Made by a program: the position numbers and the translations under genes
Shown here: positions 1 through 7,868 of the stretch, piece by piece
How the letters are laid out: each line of letters opens with the position of its first letter
Numbering within the stretch: position 1 is the stretch's first letter
The notes under the pieces: generated by a model
The model's input: the letters and a program-made list of their open reading frames with translations, nothing else
Told to the model about the DNA's origin: nothing
Databases searched by the model: none
Source: Actinomycetes bacterium
GTDB taxonomy: Bacteria; Actinomycetota; Acidimicrobiia; Acidimicrobiales; Ilumatobacteraceae
Direction of reading: 5' to 3'
Assembly: GCA_025351965.1 (NCBI GenBank)
Contig: JANXUX010000281.1
Location: 1-49,960 of the forward strand
Length of the DNA stretch: 49,960 nt

Positions 1-779
1 CCGCCTCGGCGGTCGCCGCAGTCGAGGAGCTCGCGCCGGGCCGACTCGTCGTCGCGCTCGGCACGGGCTTCACTGCGCGCAACACGATGGCCAAGCGCGG
101 CATGCGCTGGGCGGACCTCGAGCTCTACGCCAACCAGCTGCGCGGCCTGCTGCACGGCGATGTCGTCGAGGTCGACGGTGGGGCCTGCCAGATGATCCAC
201 TCCTCGCACCTCGCGCCGGCTCGACCGATCAAGGTGCCGGTGCTCCTCGCCCCGCTCGGCCCGATCGGCATGGCCGCCGCACGTCGCTCCGGCGACGGTG
301 CCGTGCTCGTCGGCCTGCCCGCCGAGCCACCCGAACCGTCATGGGGCATCTGCGCATTGCTCGCATCCGGCACCGTGCTGCGCCAGGGCGAGGACCACAC
401 CAGCGAACGTGTACGCGACGCTGGCGGGCCCATCTTCGTGACCAGCTACCACGGCGTCTGGGAATGGGCGCCGGCCGCCGTCGCCGGGATGCCCGGCGGT
501 GAGGAGTGGCTCGCTCGCGTCGACGCTGATCGCCCCGAGGGTCAACGCCACCTCGCCGTGCACGAGGGGCACTTCACCAACGTCACCGAGCGCGACCGCC
601 CGCTGCTCGACGTCGCCGGCCCGGCGCTCCTCGACGCCGGCTGGACCGGCTCACCGGCGCGGATCCGCGAGCGCCTCGCCGAGGCCTCTGCGGCCGGCAT
701 CACCGAAGTGCTGTTCACGCCGGCAGGGGCCGACATCCCCGGCGAGATCGAGGCGTTCGCCGCAGCCGCCAACGGCTGA
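1..779 (+). CDS. LLM-class (luciferase-like) F420-dependent oxidoreductase, 5' truncated by window edge
   Basis: Open frame continues upstream of listed ORF 87..779 to the window start (ASAVAAVEELAPGRLVVALGTGFTARNT-M...). C-terminal TGSPARIRERLAEASAAGITEVLFTPAG is typical of the LLM-class family. Confidence 0.75.
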   Translation, partial: ASAVAAVEELAPGRLVVALGTGFTARNTMAKRGMRWADLELYANQLRGLLHGDVVEVDGGACQMIHSSHLAPARPIKVPVLLAPLGPIGMAAARRSGDGAVLVGLPAEPPEPSWGICALLASGTVLRQGEDHTSERVRDAGGPIFVTSYHGVWEWAPAAVAGMPGGEEWLARVDADRPEGQRHLAVHEGHFTNVTERDRPLLDVAGPALLDAGWTGSPARIRERLAEASAAGITEVLFTPAGADIPGEIEAFAAAANG

Positions 780-810
780 TCCGGCCCCGGCGCCACCTCG
801 GCGCCGGATC
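778..810. terminator. Strong GC hairpin between convergent genes, overlapping the upstream stop codon
   Basis: CCGGCGCC(787-794)-acctc-GGCGCCGG(800-807), with outer GATCC/GGATC at 778-782/806-810. No T-tract. Confidence 0.4.
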
Positions 811-852
811 TGCGGATGCGACGGGGACTCCGCCCGGTCGTCACGGACCTCG

Positions 853-2907
853 TCAGTGCGTGGCGATCGTCACGATCTCGACCGGGATCGCCGACTGGGT
901 CACCATCCCGGTGAGCGGGTCGACCTCGACGTCAGCACTGGTGAGACCCGAGACGTTGGGCGAACACCATCCGTGGGGGATCGTGACGGCGCCCGGCGGC
1001 ATTCGCTCGTCACCTCGAACGGTGCCGCGGACCGCACCGTGAGCGGACCGCACCTCGACCTCGGCGCCGTCCCCGCCGAGGTCGGCGAGCGCGCCCGGAT
1101 GGACATGGATCGCGACCTCGGCGAGGGTGCGGAGCTGGGAGTTCATCGTGCGGAGCTGGCGGTGGGCGATCAGCAGGAACGGGCCCGACGGTGGCGGCAC
1201 GCACGCGGCGAGCTGAGCCACCAGCGCAGTCGGCGCGAGTTGCCAACGGCCACTCGGCAGGATGCTACGGATCCAGCCGAACACAGCGCCGCGGTGGACG
1301 ATGCCGTGCCGGGCAGCGAGCACGGCGTCCGCTCCGCCTCGGCTGGACGCTGCGAGAGATCGGATCAGCAGCTCGTCAGTGGCGGTGGCCGGAGTCAACC
1401 CACGGCCAAGGACGTCGAGGCCGAGCCGTTCGCCCAACACCCCGAACATCCGCCACACCGGCCACCGATCGCCGACCGGCTCCACCATCGCCGGAGTGAA
1501 CTGTGTCGCCACTGCGAGCTGATATCCGTCGAGCAGCCAGGGCACGTCCGCCCGTTCCAGCGAGTCGACCGCCGGCAGAATGTGCGTCGCCAGTGCTGTG
1601 GTCTCGGTCGGGAGGATGTCGACGACCGCAAGCGTGTCGAGTGCCTCGAGAGCAGCGCGGGTGCGGGGCGCGTCGGGGAACGCGGTCGCCGGGTTGCCGC
1701 CGACGACGAACAGGGTGCGGACGTTGCCGGCCTCGATCTCGCTGATGAGGGCAGCGCACGGCCACTCGCCGAAGCGGCGCAGGAGTTCGGGACGGCTCGG
1801 CGGTCCCGGCTGGGGCGGCCCGACGGAGGTCGCCAGCGCCCGCGTGTCCAGTTGCATCAGGTAGCCGGGGTTGAACCACATCCCGCCGGGCTGGTCGTAG
1901 GAATCGGTGACGATGTGCAGCGCCCACAGCAGCCACTCCGCCACGTTGGCGGTGGCAGCCATCGAGACGCCGGTTCCGGTGAGCGCGCTGACGCGCCCGT
2001 GACGACGTACCGCGGCGACCAGATCGTCGAGATCCGAGCGCGCCAGCCCCGTCCCGGCCGAGACGACATCCGGCGTGAACCGCTCGAGCGCGGCGGTCAG
2101 TTCGTCGGCCCCTGCCGCGCGCTCGTGCAGCGCGACACTGGCGGAGAGGTCGAGTTCGGCGAGCAGGGACCGCACGACGTGGGCCAGGACCAGCCAGTCA
2201 CTTCCCGGTCGAGGTGCCATATGGCGGTCGGCCAATCGGGCCGTCTCCGTCGCACGCGGATCGATCACCCACACTTCACCGCCCCGTGCCCGATGGTTGC
2301 GCAGCCGACTGACAGGATCGGGCATGGCGTTCGAGTGACCGTGAGAGACCACCGGGTTCGAGCCGATGAGCACGAGCAGCGTCGACCGCTCGTGATCCCA
2401 GACGGGCGTGAGGCCGGACCATCCACCGATCAGCTCGGCGACCAACGGCTTCGACGGCGTGTCGATGGTGGTCGCGGTGTACTTCTGGGCAGAGCCGAGC
2501 ACGCGGAGGAACCGCTCGGCCGCGCGCCGACCGGTGCTGTCGAACGCCGAACCGCTGGCGAGATACATCGCCACGCCATCGGCACCGTGTGATTGAACAG
2601 TGCTGCGGACCCGCGCGGCGAGGTCGTCGAGCATCTCGTTCCAAGGCACCTCGCGAGTGCCGATCGTCGGACGGTTCAGCCGCCGCGGGTCGTGGTGGAG
2701 CTCCGGCAGCGCCCTTCCCTTCGGGCAGGTGTACCCGCGTGACAGCGGATGTTCGTCATCGCCGCGCACCCGTACGACACGGTCGCCCGACACCGTGACG
2801 ATGATCCCGCACATCGCATTGCAGATCCGGCAGAAGCTCGGCTCGGAGCGGACCGAGCCGGACTCGAGCGGAGGGGATTCCACTCGGTCCCCGCTCGAGC
2901 TGCCCAT
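853..2907 (-). CDS. Molybdopterin-dependent oxidoreductase (formate dehydrogenase/anaerobic dehydrogenase-like) with N-terminal Fe4S4 motif
   Basis: FCRICNAMCGIIVTVSGDRVVRVRGDDEHPLSRGYTCPKG (CxxCxxxC...C), then molybdopterin-binding folds. Start set at MGSSSGD (2907), with TATGGT 8 nt upstream. Confidence 0.85.
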   Translation of the reverse strand: MGSSSGDRVESPPLESGSVRSEPSFCRICNAMCGIIVTVSGDRVVRVRGDDEHPLSRGYTCPKGRALPELHHDPRRLNRPTIGTREVPWNEMLDDLAARVRSTVQSHGADGVAMYLASGSAFDSTGRRAAERFLRVLGSAQKYTATTIDTPSKPLVAELIGGWSGLTPVWDHERSTLLVLIGSNPVVSHGHSNAMPDPVSRLRNHRARGGEVWVIDPRATETARLADRHMAPRPGSDWLVLAHVVRSLLAELDLSASVALHERAAGADELTAALERFTPDVVSAGTGLARSDLDDLVAAVRRHGRVSALTGTGVSMAATANVAEWLLWALHIVTDSYDQPGGMWFNPGYLMQLDTRALATSVGPPQPGPPSRPELLRRFGEWPCAALISEIEAGNVRTLFVVGGNPATAFPDAPRTRAALEALDTLAVVDILPTETTALATHILPAVDSLERADVPWLLDGYQLAVATQFTPAMVEPVGDRWPVWRMFGVLGERLGLDVLGRGLTPATATDELLIRSLAASSRGGADAVLAARHGIVHRGAVFGWIRSILPSGRWQLAPTALVAQLAACVPPPSGPFLLIAHRQLRTMNSQLRTLAEVAIHVHPGALADLGGDGAEVEVRSAHGAVRGTVRGDERMPPGAVTIPHGWCSPNVSGLTSADVEVDPLTGMVTQSAIPVEIVTIATH

Positions 2908-2960
2908 CGGAACGAACCATAGGCGACCATCCGAGAACAGCACGGGCGGTGCGATCAGAG

Positions 2961-3947
2961 TCAGGCCAGTTCGATGACCGCCATTTCGCCCGTCGACACT
3001 TCGGTGACGAGCACCGAATCCTCGATCGCCACGAGCAGGTGTCCGCCGTGCGGGTGGAAGGCCAGCGCACGGACATCGTCCTCTGCGAAGAACCAACCGA
3101 TCATCTCCGGTTCACCCTCTGCTTCGTACGACCAGACCTTGACCTGCTGGTCCTCGCCACCGGTCGCCAGCCACGGCTGCCGAGGGTGAAATGCCACGGC
3201 CATCGCCCGGTCGGTATGGGCGGCCCACGCCGGCGCGTCGCCGGCGCCGTCCACGGCGTGCAACTCGACCGTGCCGTCGACCCGGCTCGCCGCCACCCGC
3301 GTGCCGTCAGGGCTGAGACGGACATCGGTGCGAATAGGTGACGCGCCCGCGACCGAGAAGATCGACGAACCATCGCGCGTGTCGAACACGGCGAGCACAT
3401 CGGTGGCAACCGCCACCCGCGAATCGGTGATGTGCACGGCGACCGCCTGATGCCGATCTTCGAGATCGGTCACCACGGCCACGAACGAATCGGTACGGGG
3501 GTCGATGAGCACGACCTGCCCTCCCGGCCCCTGGTTCGGCTCGTCGTCGCCGATGCCGCGTGACGGCACGTATCCGAACGACGCGACGCAGCGGCCACCG
3601 TCGCCGCTGGTGGCCGAAACGCCCGCCGCGTAGAACCGTTCAGCGGCGCGCTCGGAGAAATCGATACCCGAGCTGAGCAGCTCGATGCTCGGCGTCGAAC
3701 CGCTGGCGGTGACCGACGCAAGGTCGATCGTGAAGCCACCCACGTGCGCGCGCTTGCCGTCGGCCGAGAAGGACACCGGTCCGCTGCGATAGCCCGTCAG
3801 GGCGACGGTTCCGACGAGCTGGTCACCGTTCCACACCGTGGCCCGGCTGGACGCTGCGGCCACGGTGGTGTTGCCGCTGGGGTCGACAGCGATTGCGCCG
3901 CCGGATCCACCGGGGAGCTCACCGACCTGTTCGATCTCGATCGTCAT
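2961..3947 (-). CDS. WD40-repeat beta-propeller protein
   Basis: Repeats such as AVAFHPRQPWLATGGEDQQVKVWSYE and ALAFHPHGGHLLVAIEDSVLV. Starts 3 nt after the stop of the DUF4157 gene. Confidence 0.8.
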   Translation of the reverse strand: MTIEIEQVGELPGGSGGAIAVDPSGNTTVAAASSRATVWNGDQLVGTVALTGYRSGPVSFSADGKRAHVGGFTIDLASVTASGSTPSIELLSSGIDFSERAAERFYAAGVSATSGDGGRCVASFGYVPSRGIGDDEPNQGPGGQVVLIDPRTDSFVAVVTDLEDRHQAVAVHITDSRVAVATDVLAVFDTRDGSSIFSVAGASPIRTDVRLSPDGTRVAASRVDGTVELHAVDGAGDAPAWAAHTDRAMAVAFHPRQPWLATGGEDQQVKVWSYEAEGEPEMIGWFFAEDDVRALAFHPHGGHLLVAIEDSVLVTEVSTGEMAVIELA

Positions 3948-3950
3948 CGG

Positions 3951-6900
3951 CTAGGCCAACTTCTTCAAGATCTCGTCCTCAGTGGCGCGCTTGCCCACGG
4001 AGATCTCGAACTTCAGCGAGACCGGCATGAACGGTTTGACCTGCGCAACCTTCGGGACGAGTTCGCGCTTGTCGCGGCCCTTGCGCCCAGGCGCCACCAC
4101 CTTCGGTCCCTTGCCGCCGGAGGTGACCGGTCCGCTGACCCCGACATCGGTGACCGCCGCCAATTCGGGCAGCTCTTCGAGATCGGGGATCGCCGGTGCG
4201 GCCACGCGGTGGCCGGGGATCGCGTCCACCTTGAGACGACCTGGCACGGCCAGCACCTTGTCGATCTTGGCACGGGGACCTTCGGATTCGGGGATCTCGG
4301 CGACCGCCGGCACTTCGGCGAGTTCCGGTATCTCGGGAGCACCCGGATCGAGCTTGGTCGAGAAGTAGTCCTTGGCCGCCTGCGGAGCACCGCCGTCGAG
4401 GAGCGCGATGGTTGCCAACACGGTCTTGGCCCGTGAGGCTGGTCCGGCGAGCAGCGGCGTCAGCAGGTTGTGCGCCACCAGGAACGGCACATCCACGTAC
4501 TTGCCCTTGCCGACCATTGCGGTCTTCGCGTCGAAGTTGTTCTCCAGCTGCTTCAGGAATTCCGTCGGACCGTTTCCATCGGACGGGTTGCAACGCATGT
4601 AGATCTGCAACCACACCATCCTCACCTTGTTCTCGTTCTGGAAGGCCGCCGTCCCGATCAATCCCCCGAGCAACAGCTTGTTGGTGACCGCTTCCCAACC
4701 TCCGACCAACCATTTGCCGATCTCCCCGACTCGGAGGTGAGCGTCGTGCTTCATCTCCGAGATGTCGCCGGCGATCGGGACCCACTGTTTGATGTTCTGA
4801 CCGACAGAAGACGTCCCCGCCTTCATCGTGAGCAACTGCTTGTAGATCCCCACGATGATCGCGTCGTCCCACTGCGCCGGCCGGGCAACGGCGACGCGGC
4901 GCTGCATTGCGTCGAAGGTCGCCGCCGGATCGATCGCCCATGCTTCGAGGCAGGCACGCATCACGCCGAGCGGCTCTTCGCCGTGCTCGGCGTACTCGAG
5001 CTTGCCGGAGGTGACCCAGGGGTCCTCGGGCGACACGAGGTCGAGTTCGCCCGATGGCTTGGCCAGTTCCACCTGGCCGATCGATGCATTGGCGCCGAGC
5101 GACTTGACGCCGCCGTAGCCGTCCTTCTTGGCCTTCTGACCGAGGAACGTGGCGAGGCTTGCGTTGTTCTTGATGTACTCGGTGATCTGGGCCCGAGCCT
5201 TGGTGTCATCGCTGTCGAGGTTCACGTTCACGTCGTTTGAGTTGGTGAGGCAGGCGTTGAACAGGATGCGTCGGTACTTCGCGCCGGCCGGATCGAGCAA
5301 CGCTTCGGCGTCTTTGTGCATGTTGCCGAGGATCTCGTTGAACAGCGCTTCCGTCGAGCCATCGCCGACACCGATCATGTCGTTCTTCTCTGTGATGCCG
5401 CCATCCTTGGACTGCTCGACCGTGCCGGCCATCTGGATGATCTGGGCGTTGCCGTGGCCGGCGAACATCACCTGGTCGATTTTGCCGTTGACGCCGAAGC
5501 CAGCTGCGAGTGGCCCGATCTGACTCTGATACGCGCCGAGCGACTCACCACCCTCGATCAGCAGGGTGAACGTGTTCGGGTTCTTGATCACGTCGGTCAG
5601 GAGCGGGTCGCGGTGGAAGGCGCCGTTGTGGTCGATGGAGGCATGCAGGATCAGGGTGAGGGGCAGGTTCTTGACGTTGCCGCTCGCGAAGTTCTTCCTC
5701 AACCTCTTCAGCGCTTCGAACTCGAACCGGTGGAAGTTCCGGATCTTGCCGCCGAGCTCGGTGGTGTGCATCGTGCCCGGATCCCAGCCCTCGTTGTGGG
5801 CGATGTTCCAGATCTTGAAGTCGTCGCCCCCGTCGGCCTGGAAGATCGGCTTCGGCACCGACGTCGTGTAGTAGTCGATCAGCTTCTGGATCCGGCCCGC
5901 GCTCAGAATGCTGTTGAAGACCGTGTCGGTCATCGCGCTCTTCAGCACCCACGCCGGGAACACGGCGAGCAGCTGCCTCAGCGCGTTTCCCTTCTGGCGG
6001 GCATCGAGCACCGTGCTCGCAGCGTTCAGCGAGAACGGCACGTTGGCCGATGCCGCCTGCACATACACCTTCAGGTCGGCGATCACTTCGGCCAGCGTGC
6101 CCGCCAGCGAACTGCCGGTCTCGCTGCGGATGTCGAGCACCCCGAACGCACCCAGCGACGAGGCGACACCGGGAAGGGCAGCGAAGGCGAGCACTGCCCT
6201 GATGGCTGCCTTGTCCTCATCGGTGATCGTGCTGCGTTGATCCCACGTCGGGGTCTCGACCACGTACTTCAACAACGCCGGCAGCTTCAGGAGCTGGACC
6301 TCGGACGTCGTCTTGTACTTCAGATCTTCCTTGGCGATCCGCTGACGTTCCTTCTCCTCCGCCTCGAGTCGCAACCGCTCCACCTCGGCCAGCCGCACCC
6401 GCTCGACCTCGGCGAGGCGGTCCTTCTCCACCTGCTCGAGCCGCAGCCGCTCGGTCTCGGCAGCGCGTTCCTGCTCTGCCACCTTGAGGCGTTCGTCCTC
6501 CACCTCCTTGGCCTTGGCCTCGGAGGCCTGACGCTCCTCGTCCTCGAGCCGGACACGCTCTTCTTCGGCTTTCTGCTTCGCGGCCTCGCGCTCCTTGCCT
6601 TCCAGCTCGAGCTGCGCCTTCTCCTGCAGTTCACGCTCGCGCTCTGCTTCGGCCTCGTGGTCGACCTCGGGGACGGGCTTCGGCAGGGATTCCACCGACG
6701 GCTTGACACTCACCGGCGCGTCCACGACCGAAGTGCTCGACACCGGGGTGTCGAGCGGCGCATCGACCACTACAGGGGACGACATGGTCGGCTCCGGGGT
6801 CTCCGCCTTGGTGGCCGACTCCAGCAGGCCCATCACGATCGCCTTCTGACCCTCGTCCAACTGCGCGACCTTGGCCAAGAAGCGACCGTCTTTGGCCATG

Positions 6901-7733
6901 AGGGCACGGGTCTTCTGGTCCGCCGACTGCACCATCTTCACCAACGCCTCACCCGTGGTGTTGCGGGTGGCGGTGGGGCCGCTGATCGTCGGATCGCCAC
7001 CCTTGCCCTTCTTCTTCTTGCCGAACATTCCGGAGAACGGGTTCTTGCGCTGGATCACCCGCTGCGCCCCCGTCTCACCCCCACGCTGTTGGACCACATG
7101 GGTCAGCTCGTGCGCCATCAGCCTCTGACCTTCGGTGTTGTTCGCCGGCATGCCACCCTTGACGAAAATGTCCGTGCCGACCGTGAATGCCTTGGCCGAC
7201 ACCGCCTCGTTCAGCTGGTCCGACGAACCACCGGTGTGCACCTTGACGTCGCCGAACGAGCTGCCGAACGCCGATTCCATCGGCTTGCGCATCGCATCCG
7301 GCATCACCTGGCCACCCGAGCGGGCCGCATTGATGCTGCCCTCGATGTCCGAACCAACCGCCCCGCCCTCGGCACCGATCACGTCACCAGAACCTGCCGC
7401 CCCAGCGGTGTCCTTGCGCTGCACCTGACGAACCCGCTGCACCACCGGACCGCCCGATGTGGCTTCGCCACCCGCGTCACTCGGCGCAGCTCCGTTTCGG
7501 GAGCGGCTGCTCAGCGCCGCGACCACGCGCTCAGCGACGTCGTCGGCTTCACGCTCGAACACGTCGTTCGCAGCCCCCACCTCGAGCTTGGCCTGACCGA
7601 TGGCCAGCAGCGCTGCCGCCCGGTTGCCCGCCGCACGACGCTGCGCCACCCGATGCTGGCGCGGGTCTGACGCTTCGGACCGCACGTCTGACGTGGTCTC
7701 TCGAACGGTCTTGGTCTCCGGGGTGACAGGCAT
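3951..7733 (-). CDS. DUF4157 (eCIS_core) domain protein, about 1260 aa, with coiled coil and possible caspase-like C-terminal domain
   Basis: MPDAMRKPMESAFGSSFGDVKVHTGGSSDQLNEAVSAKAFTVGTDIFVKGG...LMAHELTHVVQQRGG is diagnostic of DUF4157. N-terminal start chosen at MPVTPETK (7733). The upstream part of listed ORF 3951..8339 is antisense to the AAA gene. Confidence 0.9.
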   Translation of the reverse strand: MPVTPETKTVRETTSDVRSEASDPRQHRVAQRRAAGNRAAALLAIGQAKLEVGAANDVFEREADDVAERVVAALSSRSRNGAAPSDAGGEATSGGPVVQRVRQVQRKDTAGAAGSGDVIGAEGGAVGSDIEGSINAARSGGQVMPDAMRKPMESAFGSSFGDVKVHTGGSSDQLNEAVSAKAFTVGTDIFVKGGMPANNTEGQRLMAHELTHVVQQRGGETGAQRVIQRKNPFSGMFGKKKKGKGGDPTISGPTATRNTTGEALVKMVQSADQKTRALMAKDGRFLAKVAQLDEGQKAIVMGLLESATKAETPEPTMSSPVVVDAPLDTPVSSTSVVDAPVSVKPSVESLPKPVPEVDHEAEAERERELQEKAQLELEGKEREAAKQKAEEERVRLEDEERQASEAKAKEVEDERLKVAEQERAAETERLRLEQVEKDRLAEVERVRLAEVERLRLEAEEKERQRIAKEDLKYKTTSEVQLLKLPALLKYVVETPTWDQRSTITDEDKAAIRAVLAFAALPGVASSLGAFGVLDIRSETGSSLAGTLAEVIADLKVYVQAASANVPFSLNAASTVLDARQKGNALRQLLAVFPAWVLKSAMTDTVFNSILSAGRIQKLIDYYTTSVPKPIFQADGGDDFKIWNIAHNEGWDPGTMHTTELGGKIRNFHRFEFEALKRLRKNFASGNVKNLPLTLILHASIDHNGAFHRDPLLTDVIKNPNTFTLLIEGGESLGAYQSQIGPLAAGFGVNGKIDQVMFAGHGNAQIIQMAGTVEQSKDGGITEKNDMIGVGDGSTEALFNEILGNMHKDAEALLDPAGAKYRRILFNACLTNSNDVNVNLDSDDTKARAQITEYIKNNASLATFLGQKAKKDGYGGVKSLGANASIGQVELAKPSGELDLVSPEDPWVTSGKLEYAEHGEEPLGVMRACLEAWAIDPAATFDAMQRRVAVARPAQWDDAIIVGIYKQLLTMKAGTSSVGQNIKQWVPIAGDISEMKHDAHLRVGEIGKWLVGGWEAVTNKLLLGGLIGTAAFQNENKVRMVWLQIYMRCNPSDGNGPTEFLKQLENNFDAKTAMVGKGKYVDVPFLVAHNLLTPLLAGPASRAKTVLATIALLDGGAPQAAKDYFSTKLDPGAPEIPELAEVPAVAEIPESEGPRAKIDKVLAVPGRLKVDAIPGHRVAAPAIPDLEELPELAAVTDVGVSGPVTSGGKGPKVVAPGRKGRDKRELVPKVAQVKPFMPVSLKFEISVGKRATEDEILKKLA

Positions 7734-7868
7734 CGAGGCTCTCCCTAACACGAGCGTGCGACTGGGGCCCTCCGCACGAGGTCGCAGTGATCCTATTGCA
7801 CGGGCAAGTGGCACACGACTGCCAGAAGGAGTCTTCGGCGGCAATGGTGCTGGTAGGTTCGGCGGCGG

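Noticed and set aside
499-2592. 697-aa + strand ORF opposite the molybdopterin oxidoreductase
   Set aside because: Antisense shadow ORF from high GC third positions; low-complexity R/P/S/G-rich translation without domains, whereas the minus strand has clear Fe4S4 and molybdopterin motifs.
7080-7120. HELTH motif taken alone as proof of an active zinc protease
   Set aside because: HExxH matches in DUF4157 domains do not by themselves prove catalysis; kept only as a domain marker.
5316-7670. 784-aa + strand ORF antisense to the DUF4157 gene
   Set aside because: Translation is H/R/L/V-rich with no recognizable motif; the minus strand carries the DUF4157 signature.
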